Shown in pieces: positions 54,857 to 63,598 of a stretch of 64,000 nt of DNA. How positions within the stretch are numbered: position 1 is the stretch's first letter; every line of letters begins with the position of its first letter. The notes under the pieces were generated by a model. It worked only from the letters and a program-made list of their open reading frames with translations, made no database searches and was not told the DNA's origin. The position numbers and the translations under genes are program-made. Source of the DNA: Massilia litorea (lineage in GTDB: Bacteria > Pseudomonadota > Gammaproteobacteria > Burkholderiales > Burkholderiaceae_D); contig NZ_CP062941.1 of assembly GCF_015101885.1 (NCBI RefSeq), positions 4,774,001-4,838,000 on the forward strand, written 5' to 3'.

Positions 54857-54880
54857 GCTGCGCCCGCGCCGCCTCGAAGC

Positions 54881-54909
54881 AAAAACGCCAACCACCGGGT
54901 TGGCGTTTT
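54881..54909. terminator. Bidirectional intrinsic terminator between the small secreted gene and nrtD
   Basis: AAAACGCCAACC-ACCG-GGTTGGCGTTTT; A-run on one side and T-run on the other, serving both convergent genes. Confidence 0.88.
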
Positions 54910-54928
54910 CATTTTCGTTTTCAGCCCC

Positions 54929-55735
54929 TCATGCCGCCTGCGCCGCCGGGTGCGCCTGCTTCCGGTACAGGAACTCCAGCACGGCGCTGCGGTGCGCCGT
55001 ATAGCGTGGATCCTGCGCCAGCGCGACGCGGTCGCGCGGACGTTCCAGCCCTACCTCCTCGATCTCGCCGATGGTGGCGGCCGGCCCGTTGGTCAGCATG
55101 ACGATCCGGTCCGACAGCAGCACCGCTTCGTCGACGTCGTGCGTGACCATGACCACGGTGGACTTCGTCGCGGCGACGATCTTGAGCAGCTCGTCCTGCA
55201 GGTGGGCGCGCGTCAGCGCATCGAGGGCGCCGAAGGGTTCGTCCATCAGGAGCACCTTCGGCTGCATCGCCAGCGCGCGGGCAATGCCGACGCGCTGCTT
55301 CATCCCGCCCGAGATCTCATGCGGCCGCTTGCCTTCGGCGCTCGTCAGGCCGACCAGCGCCAGCGCGTCCAGGGTACGCTCGCGCAGCCGGGCCCGCGTT
55401 TCGGTACGGCCGAAGACGCGCTCGACGCCGAGGTGGATGTTCTCGTAGCAGGTCAGCCAGGGCAGCAGCGAGTGGTTCTGGAACACCACCGCCCGCTCCG
55501 GCGAGGGTCCGGCGATTTCGCGATTCGCGCACAGCAGCACGCCCGCCGTCGGCTTCAGCAGGCCGGCGATCAGGTTGAGCAGGGTCGACTTGCCGCAGCC
55601 GGAATGGCCGATCAGGGTGATGAACTCGCCCTTGCGCACCGTCAGGTCGATGCCGCGCAGTGCCTGGAACACGCCCTTCTTCGTGGCGAACGCCATTTCC
55701 ACGTTGGTGATGTCGATGAATTTTGGATGGTCCAT
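54929..55735 (-). CDS. nrtD: Nitrate ABC transporter ATP-binding protein
   Basis: A 268-residue ABC ATPase. Walker A is GHSGCGKST, the signature is ISGGMKQRV, Walker B is KVLLMDEPFGALD, and the switch His is in VTHDVDEA. It fits the NrtD/SsuB/TauB subgroup; the NrtA-type partner makes nitrate (or nitrite) the likely substrate. Last gene of the operon nrtA-nrtB-nrtD. Confidence 0.9.
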   Translation of the reverse strand: MDHPKFIDITNVEMAFATKKGVFQALRGIDLTVRKGEFITLIGHSGCGKSTLLNLIAGLLKPTAGVLLCANREIAGPSPERAVVFQNHSLLPWLTCYENIHLGVERVFGRTETRARLRERTLDALALVGLTSAEGKRPHEISGGMKQRVGIARALAMQPKVLLMDEPFGALDALTRAHLQDELLKIVAATKSTVVMVTHDVDEAVLLSDRIVMLTNGPAATIGEIEEVGLERPRDRVALAQDPRYTAHRSAVLEFLYRKQAHPAAQAA

Positions 55736-55747
55736 GGTCGGCCTCTT

Positions 55748-56689
55748 TCAGTTGGCTGTTTGTTCGTGGGTGAGCGCACGGGCCAGCGCCATCAGCGCCT
55801 GTTCCAGCAGCAGGCCGACCACCCCGATGATGACGATGGCAATGATGATGTGCGCGACGTTCAGGTTGTTCCACTCGTCCCAGACCCAGAAGCCGATGCC
55901 CACGCCGCCGGTCAGCATTTCCGCGGCGACGATCACCAGCCAGGCGGTGCCGATCGCCAGGCGCACGCCGGTCAATATGTAGGGCAATGCGGACGGCAGC
56001 ACGATCTTCGTCACGACCTTCCATTCGGACAGGTTCAGCACGCGCGCGACGTTCATGTAGTCCTGCGGCACGCGCTGGACGCCGACCGCGGTATTGATCA
56101 CCATCGGCCAGATCGAGCAGATGAAGATCGACCAGATCGCCGCCGGGTCGGCCGACTTGAAGACCAGCAGGCCGATCGGCAGCCAGGCCAGCGGCGACAC
56201 CGGCTTGAGCAGGCTGATGATGGGACCGAACATGCTGGCCGCAAAACGCACCCGGCCGATGACGAAGCCCAGCGGAATGCCGATCAATGCGGCCAGGCCG
56301 AAACCGAGCGCCACCCGTTTCAGCGAGGCCAGCACGTTCCAGCCGATACCCTGGTCATTCGGGGTATTGCGGTAGAACGGATCGGCGAACAGCACCAGCG
56401 CTTCCCTGAAGGTCGCCAGCGGCGACGGGAAGGCGCTGTTGCGGGCGGCAATGATTTGCCAGGCCAGCACCACCAGGGCGATGCCGGCCAGCGGCGGCAG
56501 GACCAGTTTCACCGCCGCGGAGAACGACCGGCCCGGCAGCGGGCGGCGCGCTGCCGGGGACGCCGGCCGCGGCGCCGCAGTGGACGCTGGAAGGGGCCGG
56601 GCCGGCTGCCCTGCGTTCATGGCGAGGATATCGGCTGCGGTGACCGCAGGCGGCAGTTCCTGCGCTTCGGATTTCAGCATGGCGCTCAT
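55748..56689 (-). CDS. nrtB: Nitrate ABC transporter permease
   Basis: A 313-residue BPD-type permease with about six TM helices after a Pro/Ala-rich cytosolic N-terminus of about 55 residues. The EAA-like loop is EWKVVTKIVLPSALPYILTGVRLAIGTAW. The GIGFWVWDEWNNLN segment is typical of NrtB/CmpB permeases. It lies 12 bp upstream of nrtD. Confidence 0.92.
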   Translation of the reverse strand: MSAMLKSEAQELPPAVTAADILAMNAGQPARPLPASTAAPRPASPAARRPLPGRSFSAAVKLVLPPLAGIALVVLAWQIIAARNSAFPSPLATFREALVLFADPFYRNTPNDQGIGWNVLASLKRVALGFGLAALIGIPLGFVIGRVRFAASMFGPIISLLKPVSPLAWLPIGLLVFKSADPAAIWSIFICSIWPMVINTAVGVQRVPQDYMNVARVLNLSEWKVVTKIVLPSALPYILTGVRLAIGTAWLVIVAAEMLTGGVGIGFWVWDEWNNLNVAHIIIAIVIIGVVGLLLEQALMALARALTHEQTAN

Positions 56690-56717
56690 GGTGTTTCCGT
56701 CTCTGGCGGGATCATGG

Positions 56718-58001
56718 TCAGACCTTGATCTTGAACGAGGCGGCGTAGGCTTTCGGGTTCCTGCCGTCCCAGACGGAGCCGTCCATCAGTTTCGAGCTGC
56801 GCAAGGGACTTTTCGGCACCGGCGTGCGCGTCATGGTGGCGGCTTCCTTGTACAGCTCGACCTGGTTGACCGCCGTGGCCACGGCCAGGTAGTCCGGATC
56901 GTCCTTCAGCAGGCCCCAGCGGCGGTGCTGGGTCATGAACCACATGCCGTCCGACAGCCAGGGGAAGTTGACGGCGCCCTCGTTGTAGAACTTCATGTGG
57001 TTCTGGTCGTCCCAGGTCCGGCCCAGGCCGTTCTGGTAGCGGCCCATGATGCGCTGGTCGATCGCGTCCTTGCTGGTGTTGACATAGGACTTGGCGGCGA
57101 TGACCTCGGCCATCTTGTTCTTGTTGGCCAGCGAAGCGTCGATCCATTTGCCGGCTTCGAGGATGGCGGCCATCATGGCGCGGCAGGTATTCGGATTTTT
57201 TCTGGCGAAGTCCAGCGTGCAGCCCAGCACTTTCTCGGGATGGTCGCGCCAGATGTCCTGGGTGGTGGCGGCCGTGATGCCGATGCCGTCCATGATGGCG
57301 CGGTGCCCCCAGGGCTCGCCCACGCAGAAGCCATCCATGTTCCCGACCCGCATATTGGCGACCATCTGCGGCGGCGGCACCGTAATGACCTTGGCGTCCT
57401 TCATCGGATCGATGCCGTTGGCCGCCAGCCAGTAGTACAGCCACATCGCATGGGTGCCGGTCGGGAAGGTCTGGGCGAAGGTGTAGTCGCGTTTGTCCGT
57501 CCGCATCAGCTTCGCCAGCGAGGCGCCGTCGGTCGCGCCCTTGTCGGCCAGCGCCTTCGACAGCGTGATGGCCTGGCCGTTGTTGTTCAGGCCCATCAGC
57601 ACCGCCATGGCCTTCGCCTGGCCGCCGATCCCCATCTGGACGCCGTAGAGCAGGCCGTACAGCACGTGGGCGGCATCCAGGTCGCCGTTGGACAGCTTGT
57701 CGCGCACGCCGGCCCAGGAGGCTTCCTTGCTGAGCACGAACTTGACGCCGTATTTTTTATCGAGGCCCAGGACCGAGGCCATCACGACCGACGCGCAGTC
57801 GGTCAGCGGGATGAAGCCGATCCTGATTTCCTCTTTTTCCGGCTTGTCCGAGCCCGCTGCCCACACGCCGCCGCTTGCCAGACCCAACAGGCTTCCTCCC
57901 ACCAGCAGGCCTGCGCCATGCATGAGGTTCCTGCGCGTGGTATTCACCTCGTCGGCGCCCGCTGGCACGGTGTTCTTCTCTTGAAGCTTCTGATTTTCCA
58001 T
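56718..58001 (-). CDS. nrtA: Nitrate ABC transporter substrate-binding protein (Tat-exported)
   Basis: A 427-residue NrtA/CmpA family protein. A Tat signal is visible: RRNLMHGAGLLVGGSLLGLA. The mature part has IRIGFIPLTDCASVVMAS, FVLSKEASWAGVRDKL, GNMDGFCVGEPWG and DFARKNPNTCRAMMAAI, all typical of nitrate-binding NrtA. ATG 58001 is preferred; a GTG at 58013 is possible. The leader upstream carries a sigma-54 promoter, ANTAR-type hairpins and a terminator. Confidence 0.93.
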   Translation of the reverse strand: MENQKLQEKNTVPAGADEVNTTRRNLMHGAGLLVGGSLLGLASGGVWAAGSDKPEKEEIRIGFIPLTDCASVVMASVLGLDKKYGVKFVLSKEASWAGVRDKLSNGDLDAAHVLYGLLYGVQMGIGGQAKAMAVLMGLNNNGQAITLSKALADKGATDGASLAKLMRTDKRDYTFAQTFPTGTHAMWLYYWLAANGIDPMKDAKVITVPPPQMVANMRVGNMDGFCVGEPWGHRAIMDGIGITAATTQDIWRDHPEKVLGCTLDFARKNPNTCRAMMAAILEAGKWIDASLANKNKMAEVIAAKSYVNTSKDAIDQRIMGRYQNGLGRTWDDQNHMKFYNEGAVNFPWLSDGMWFMTQHRRWGLLKDDPDYLAVATAVNQVELYKEAATMTRTPVPKSPLRSSKLMDGSVWDGRNPKAYAASFKIKV

Positions 58002-58026
58002 CGCAAATCCCACATGTAGTCACGGC

Positions 58027-58076
58027 AAAAAAAAACGTCCACCCCAACACGAACGGATTCATGTTTCGGTAGACGT
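58027..58076 (-). terminator. Leader terminator (attenuator) upstream of nrtA
   Basis: On the minus strand ACGTCTACC pairs with GGTGGACGT, and inside it AACATGAA pairs with TTCGTGTT around a TCCG loop, followed by a T-run of about 9. It lies 25 bp before the nrtA start, so by default it would stop transcription before the operon. Confidence 0.9.
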
Positions 58077-58090
58077 CGTTGTCCTGTGGA

Positions 58091-58135
58091 CCTGCCGCCA
58101 TTGGCAGGACACACGTGCGCTTCATTGCGCTCGTG
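58091..58135 (-). promoter_or_regulatory. Tandem hexaloop hairpins, ANTAR antiterminator target
   Basis: Hairpin P1: GCGC-AATGAA-GCGC (58117-58130), extended below an A-A mismatch by CACG/CGTG. Hairpin P2: CCTGCC-AATGGC-GGCAGG (58091-58108). Both loops are six nt with A at 1 and G at 4, the recognition rule for ANTAR-domain proteins such as NasR/NasT. An alternative TGTCCTG/CAGGACA pairing (58105-58111 with 58080-58086) would disrupt P2. Confidence 0.82.
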
Positions 58136-58142
58136 GTCAATA

Positions 58143-58158
58143 TGCAATGTTCGTGCCA
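58143..58158 (-). promoter_or_regulatory. Sigma-54 (RpoN) promoter of nrtABD
   Basis: TGGCACGAACATTGCA on the minus strand matches the -24/-12 consensus TGGCACG-N4-TTGCA completely, with GG and GC 10 nt apart. Transcription would start near 58132, right at the first hexaloop hairpin. Confidence 0.88.
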
Positions 58159-58224
58159 CTGCGCTTCATACAGGAGAGCGGCATGCGGCCACCGGGCCGG
58201 CGCACCGCGCGCTTGCGCCGACGC

Positions 58225-58241
58225 CGCACCAGGATTGCGCA
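58225..58241. promoter_or_regulatory. Possible NtrC site upstream of nrtABD
   Basis: CGCACC-AGGA-TTGCGCA resembles the NtrC palindrome TGCACC-N4-TGGTGCA at 10 of 13 half-site positions and is centred about 100 bp before the predicted start, the usual enhancer distance. Single weak site; tentative. Confidence 0.4.
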
Positions 58242-58330
58242 GCGCATCATTTTGGACGGGAGCTTTCCGCTTCCACCTGGGTCAAACCGCATGCACCCGT
58301 AGCGCTCCACCTTCACCGAAGGAGACTGCC

Positions 58331-58681
58331 ATGCGTACCCTGCTCTGCCTCGTCTTCGCCTGCACCCAGGCTGCCGCTGTCGCCGCCGCACCGATCGACC
58401 AAGGAGAGGCCGAAGACCTGAAACACGATATCGCCGGCGAGTACCGGCTCGAGACGGGACGCAGCGTGCGCCTGTCGGTTCTCGATGGGACACTGTATAT
58501 CGACCTTGACAATGCCGGGCGCAAGGCACTGCATCCGGTTGCGCCGAACCTGCTCGCCTCGCGCGACGGGTCCCTGACGGTGGAATACCTGCCGGCGGGT
58601 TCGGTCGAGCGCATCCGGATCCGGCACGAACGTTTCCCCGCCGGGCAACGGCTCGGTATGCTTCGCACCGCCGGACGCTAG
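58331..58681 (+). CDS. Small secreted protein, paralogue 2
   Basis: A 116-residue exported protein with a signal peptide (LLCLVFACTQAAAVAAA). The mature part reads IAGEYRLETGRSVRLSV ... TLYIDLDNAGRKAL ... LASRDGSLTVEYL, matching the order of motifs in the protein at 54500-54856. GAAGGAG lies 7 nt before the ATG. Divergent from nrtA. Function unknown. Confidence 0.78.
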   Translation: MRTLLCLVFACTQAAAVAAAPIDQGEAEDLKHDIAGEYRLETGRSVRLSVLDGTLYIDLDNAGRKALHPVAPNLLASRDGSLTVEYLPAGSVERIRIRHERFPAGQRLGMLRTAGR

Positions 58682-58918
58682 CCCTGCGGCGGGCATCCGC
58701 CGGCAGCCACGGCGGGCGCTCAGGCGTCCTCATGGAGGGCCATGCGGCTGCGGGCGCAGTTCTTGAGCGGAACTGTTCTGTTTTCGCGTGCCGCCCTTAC
58801 GCGCCTTATTGCATAATCCGGATACGTGCGCGGCTCCGCCGTGCCCTCGCTTTCCAACGCACTGACGAAGCCACATGACCCGGTTCCCACGCCTACGAGG
58901 CCAAACGATGCGTCCGAG

Positions 58919-61600
58919 ATGACCGATCGCCACCCTTCCGCGCCCTCCGCAGCGCCGCCTCCGAAGCCCGGTCCGTATCCGCCGGCCAGCCTCAGCGCCC
59001 TCGTGGTGTTGCTGATCCTGACCCTGGTCCTCGGCACCGCGGCCATGCTCAAGGTCAGCTACGAGGACACGATGCGCCAGCAGAAAACCACGCTGCGCAA
59101 CCTGGCGATCGCGTTTGCCGCGCAGACCGAAGTCGTCGCCCAGGCCGTCGACGAGACCATTCGCCAGGTCCAGCGCAGCTATGCGTCGGCATCGGGCCAG
59201 GCGCCGGTGCGGCTCGACTATTTCGACGGCCAGGGCGTCGCGCGCGAATACCTGCTGGGACTGTACGTCTTCGACCTGAACGGACGGCCGCTGGCAAGCG
59301 CCACGCCGGCCGGTGCCGCTGTGCGCGCACCCGCGCCGGCCGCTCCTGTCGCCGCGGTCCTGCGCGACGATGCGATGCACGTCGCCATCACCTCGGTCGA
59401 CAAAGCGACCGGCCGCGGCGTGATCAACGTCGCCGGGCCGCTCCGCGACGCGGCCGGGCGGCCCGCCGGTTCGGTGCTGGCGCAGGTCGATTCGGAGCGC
59501 TTCGAGGACATCTACAGCCTGGTGGAACTGGGCAAAGGCGGCTCGGTGACCCTGTTGCACCGGGATGGGACGATGCTGGTGCGCGGTCCGACCCTGCCGT
59601 CCAACATCGGGCGCTCGTTCATCGATACCCCCCTGTTCCAGCAGCAGCTGCCGGCCAGCCCGCGCGGCGCGTTCGAGGCGGCGAGCCCGGTCGACGGCCT
59701 GCACCGCATCTACGGTTACGACGCCGTCAGGAATCATCCGCTCGTGATCATCACCGGCATGAACAAGTCGGTCGCGCTGGCGTCCTGGTACGGCCGGCTG
59801 TGGACGGCCGTGTCGCTGGTGGCGCTGATCTGCCTGACCCTCGTGTTCCTGGCCTGGCGCGTGGCGCGCGATACGCGGCAACAGCATGCGCTGATCGCCC
59901 GGCTGGAGGCGAGCGAGGCGCGCGCCGGCCGCAGCGCCGGTTACCTGGCGGCGATCTTGAATGCCGTGCGCACGCCGATCTGGGTGCTCGACAGCGCGCG
60001 CCGGCTGGTGATGTGGAACGATGCCTTCACCCGCTTCGTCGGGCGCGCGCCGGCGGAGATGGCCGGGCATCTCGAAGGGCAGGTGCTCGACCCGGGCGGC
60101 GCGGCCGAGCGCGAGCGGCGCTACGCGCTGGTGATGGGTAGCGGTCGTACCGACGAGGCGCTCGCCACGGTCAGGGACGGCAGCGGCGACGCGCGCAGCG
60201 TGATCCAGCAGACCGCGCAGCTGCTGGACGCGTCCGGACAGGTGCAGCTCGTCAACTTGCTGACCGACATCACCGAACGCGAACGGGCCGAGGCCCACCT
60301 GGCCTACCTGGCGAACTTCGACGCACTGACCGGGCTGCCGAACCAGAACCATTTCCGCCACCTGCTCGGGGGCGAACTGGCCGATGCCGCCGCCAAGGGC
60401 ACCCTGCTCGGCACCCTGGTGGTATCGCTGGCGCGCCTGCACGAGATCAGCGACCTGCTCGGCCACGAAGCGGGCGAGGCCGCCCTGCGCGAGGTCGGCG
60501 CCCTGTTCCAGTCCCAGCTGCCGCGCGCGGCCGGCGTGGCGCGCATCAAGGGCAACGAGTTCGCCGTGGTCGTGCATGCTCACCACGGACGCGGCGAACT
60601 GGAGGAATTCGCGCAAGCGCTGCACCGCCGGCTCTCGAGCGCGCTTACCGTCAACGGCCGCGAGTTTTTCCTCGGCCCGCGCTTCGGCGTCTCGGTCTTC
60701 CCCGAAGACGGGCAGACGGCGGACGAATTGTTCCGGCGCGCCGAGAGCGCACGCAACCGCATCGACCTCGAGGGCGACGCCATCCATTTCTTCTCCGAGA
60801 GCGCACAGATCGACCTCGACGAGCGCCTGACCGTCGAGGCCCAGCTGCGGCGCGCCCTCGAGCGCGGCGAATTGCGCATGGTGTACCAGCCGAAGGTGGC
60901 GCTGGCGTCCGGGCGCATCGTCGGCTTCGAGGCGCTGCTGCGCTGGCAGAACGCGGAACTGGGCGAGGTGTCGCCGGTGCGCTTCATTCCGCTCGCCGAA
61001 CGCACCGGACTGATCGTGCCGATCGGGGCCTGGGTACTGCACGAGACCTGCCGCCAGCTGGCGCGCTGGAACGCGGGCGGTGCGCGGCTGAGAGTGGCGG
61101 TGAATTTATCGCCGCGCCAGTTCGACCAGAAGGACCTGGTGCCGATGATGCAGCGCTGCATTGAGGAGACCGGCGTCGATGCCGGCTGCCTGGAGTTTGA
61201 AATTACGGAAACGGCCCTGATGAGCCGCGAGGTGGAAGTGGACGCCCTGCTGCACGCGATCCGCGCGCTCGGCGTCGAGCTGTCGATCGACGATTTCGGG
61301 ACCGGCTACTCGAGCCTGGCGGCCTTGAAGCGCTTCCCGGTGCAGCGCCTGAAGATCGACCGCGCCTTCATCCGCGACCTCGGCCGCGACGAGGACAGCG
61401 CCGCCATCGTGCGCTCGATCGTCAACCTGGCGCGCAACCTGAAACTGGCAGTGGTGGCCGAAGGCGTCGAGACCGAGGAGCAGCTGGCGATCCTGCGCGG
61501 CCTCGCCTGCGACGATTACCAGGGCTTCCTGTTCAGCCGCCCGGTCGAGGCCGACGTGGTGCCGGCGCTGATCGAAGCGAACCGCGCGGTGCTCGCCTGA
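58919..61600 (+). CDS. Membrane-bound PAS-GGDEF-EAL protein with degenerate GGDEF
   Basis: An 893-residue protein. After a Pro-rich N-terminus come TM1 (ALVVLLILTLVLGTAAM), a periplasmic Cache-like sensor of about 250 residues, TM2 (LWTAVSLVALICLTLVFLAW), a PAS domain, GGDEF and EAL. The GGDEF signature is replaced by KGNEF (about 544-548), so cyclase activity is unlikely. The EAL domain has E-A-L at about 671-673, DDFGTGYSS and VVAEGVET, so c-di-GMP hydrolysis is expected. ATG 58919 is preferred; a GTG at 58826 would add 31 residues. Confidence 0.9.
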   Translation: MTDRHPSAPSAAPPPKPGPYPPASLSALVVLLILTLVLGTAAMLKVSYEDTMRQQKTTLRNLAIAFAAQTEVVAQAVDETIRQVQRSYASASGQAPVRLDYFDGQGVAREYLLGLYVFDLNGRPLASATPAGAAVRAPAPAAPVAAVLRDDAMHVAITSVDKATGRGVINVAGPLRDAAGRPAGSVLAQVDSERFEDIYSLVELGKGGSVTLLHRDGTMLVRGPTLPSNIGRSFIDTPLFQQQLPASPRGAFEAASPVDGLHRIYGYDAVRNHPLVIITGMNKSVALASWYGRLWTAVSLVALICLTLVFLAWRVARDTRQQHALIARLEASEARAGRSAGYLAAILNAVRTPIWVLDSARRLVMWNDAFTRFVGRAPAEMAGHLEGQVLDPGGAAERERRYALVMGSGRTDEALATVRDGSGDARSVIQQTAQLLDASGQVQLVNLLTDITERERAEAHLAYLANFDALTGLPNQNHFRHLLGGELADAAAKGTLLGTLVVSLARLHEISDLLGHEAGEAALREVGALFQSQLPRAAGVARIKGNEFAVVVHAHHGRGELEEFAQALHRRLSSALTVNGREFFLGPRFGVSVFPEDGQTADELFRRAESARNRIDLEGDAIHFFSESAQIDLDERLTVEAQLRRALERGELRMVYQPKVALASGRIVGFEALLRWQNAELGEVSPVRFIPLAERTGLIVPIGAWVLHETCRQLARWNAGGARLRVAVNLSPRQFDQKDLVPMMQRCIEETGVDAGCLEFEITETALMSREVEVDALLHAIRALGVELSIDDFGTGYSSLAALKRFPVQRLKIDRAFIRDLGRDEDSAAIVRSIVNLARNLKLAVVAEGVETEEQLAILRGLACDDYQGFLFSRPVEADVVPALIEANRAVLA

Positions 61601-61625
61601 GCTCCGGCGAGCACGCCCTGCTTGC

Positions 61626-63341
61626 TTAGAACTCTTCCCAGCCGTCGGCCGCGGTCGTTGCGGCCGCTTCCTTTTGCAGCGGACGCGGCTGCGCGCGAAC
61701 GGTGGGCGCGGCCGGTTTCGCGAGCTGGGCGCGGGCCGGCGCCTTCGGGGCCGCCGCACGCGCCGGCGCCGCTGCCGGTGCCGCTGCGGGCGCGGTCATG
61801 CTGCCTCCGATCCGGAACGCGCCCACCGTGCGCGCCAGCGCAGCCGCTTCGTGCTGCAGCGACTGCGCCGCCGCCGAGGCCTGCTCGACCAGGGCCGCAT
61901 TCTGCTGGGTGGTCTGGTCCATCTGGACGATCGCTTCGTTGACCTGGGTGATGCCGGCCGTCTGTTCCTGGCTGGCGGCGCTGATCTCGGCCATGATGTC
62001 GGTGACGCGGCTGACGCTGGCGACGATTTCCTTCATCGTCGCGCCGGCCTGGTCGACCAGCGCCGAGCCATGCTGCACCTTGCCGACCGAATCGTCGATC
62101 AGGCTCTTGATCTCTTTCGCCGCCGCCGCGCTGCGCTGGGCCAGGTTGCGCACTTCGCCCGCCACGACCGCGAAGCCGCGGCCCTGTTCGCCGGCACGTG
62201 CGGCTTCGACGGCGGCGTTCAGCGCCAGGATATTCGTCTGGAAGGCGATGCCGTCGATGACGGCGATGATGTCGACGATCTTGCCGGCCGAGGCGTTGAT
62301 GCCGCCCATGGTCTCGACCACCTGCGCCACGACTTCACCGCCCTTGCCGGCGATCGCCGATGCCGAGCCGGCCAGCGCGTTCGCCTGGCGCGCATTGTCG
62401 GCGTTCTGCCTGACCGTCGAGGTCAGCTCTTCCATCGAGGACGCGGTTTCTTCGAGTGAACCGGCCTGCTGCTCGGTACGCGAAGACAGGTCCAGGTTGC
62501 CGTCGGCGATCTCGCTCGATGCGGTGGAAATCGTGTCGGTGCCGGCGCGGACCCGGGTGACGATGTCGACCAGCGACCCGTTCATGTCGCGCAGGGCGGC
62601 CATCAGGCGGCCGGTTTCGTCATTAGCGCGCACTTCGATGCGCTGGGTCAGGTCGCCCTGGGCCACGGCGCCGGCAATCTTCACTGCCTCTTCCAGCGGA
62701 CGCACGATGGCGCGCACCAGCAGCCAGCCCAGCCAGGCGGCCATCGCCAGGCCGAACACGAGGCCGGCGAAGCAGACCAGGCGCACCAGCTCCACGACTT
62801 CCTGCGAGCGCTTGAAATCCGCGGCGGCGACGTCGGTCTGGATCTTGACCAGGCCGGCCAGATGCTTGCCCATCGGGATGGCCAGGCTGTGCATCGGTCC
62901 ATTCATGCGGGCGGTGGCGCGGTCGACGTCGCCTTCCTTCAGGGCGGCAACGATCGGCTTCATGGCCTGCTCGAGGAAGCGCGCGCGCGATTCCGCAAAT
63001 TGTTCGCTCAGCTTCTTCTCGTCGTCGTCCATTTTGGTGAGGGCGTAGGCTTGCCAGGACTTGTCCGCCGCGGCCGTGTTCGCCTCGACCTGCTCCAGGA
63101 TCGGTGCCGCCGGCGCCCCGGTCGAGATCGCCTTGGCGACCAGGATCTGGTTCAGCATGATCGAGCGCTCCACGTCTTCGAGCTGCGACAGCGCGACCAG
63201 GCGGTCGTCGTACATGCTCTTCATGGCGTCGTTCGACTTTTCCAGGTTCAGGATGCCGACGGCAAAACCGGCAATGAGTTCGATCGCGAGGAAGCCGATC
63301 ACGAAGATCAGGCGGGTCCTGATGGTGAGGTTCTTGAACAT
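61626..63341 (-). CDS. Methyl-accepting chemotaxis protein with CheR-binding tail
   Basis: A 571-residue chemoreceptor. TM1 is at about 9-31, then a 4HB-type periplasmic domain, TM2 at about 190-212, HAMP, and a signalling domain with tip [20 protein letters not shown]. An Ala/Pro-rich linker leads to the C-terminal GWEEF, which fits the xWxxF pentapeptide that binds CheR/CheB. It is similar to the MCP at 52647-54227, which lacks this tail. Ligand unknown. No strong ribosome site precedes ATG 63341. Confidence 0.95.
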   Translation of the reverse strand: MFKNLTIRTRLIFVIGFLAIELIAGFAVGILNLEKSNDAMKSMYDDRLVALSQLEDVERSIMLNQILVAKAISTGAPAAPILEQVEANTAAADKSWQAYALTKMDDDEKKLSEQFAESRARFLEQAMKPIVAALKEGDVDRATARMNGPMHSLAIPMGKHLAGLVKIQTDVAAADFKRSQEVVELVRLVCFAGLVFGLAMAAWLGWLLVRAIVRPLEEAVKIAGAVAQGDLTQRIEVRANDETGRLMAALRDMNGSLVDIVTRVRAGTDTISTASSEIADGNLDLSSRTEQQAGSLEETASSMEELTSTVRQNADNARQANALAGSASAIAGKGGEVVAQVVETMGGINASAGKIVDIIAVIDGIAFQTNILALNAAVEAARAGEQGRGFAVVAGEVRNLAQRSAAAAKEIKSLIDDSVGKVQHGSALVDQAGATMKEIVASVSRVTDIMAEISAASQEQTAGITQVNEAIVQMDQTTQQNAALVEQASAAAQSLQHEAAALARTVGAFRIGGSMTAPAAAPAAAPARAAAPKAPARAQLAKPAAPTVRAQPRPLQKEAAATTAADGWEEF

Positions 63342-63598
63342 GATTCGCTTGCAGTAAGTTGTCGTAGGAGGGCACGCGGCCCTGGTAATTGAATTATAGA
63401 AACTTCCGAATCTCTCAGGAAAGAGTATCCATTTTCCGTACGTGATTCCCCGTATTCGTCGTCTGAGGACAACGAAACGATAACAAGCCGGCATGCGCCC
63501 TGAACAAAACGGCAAGCCTGTCCGCCTGCGGCGTCGTGCGTTTGCCTATAAAATGCTGTGAATAAATTTCTATCGCGCCCCGCGCATAAAGGCCGTCC

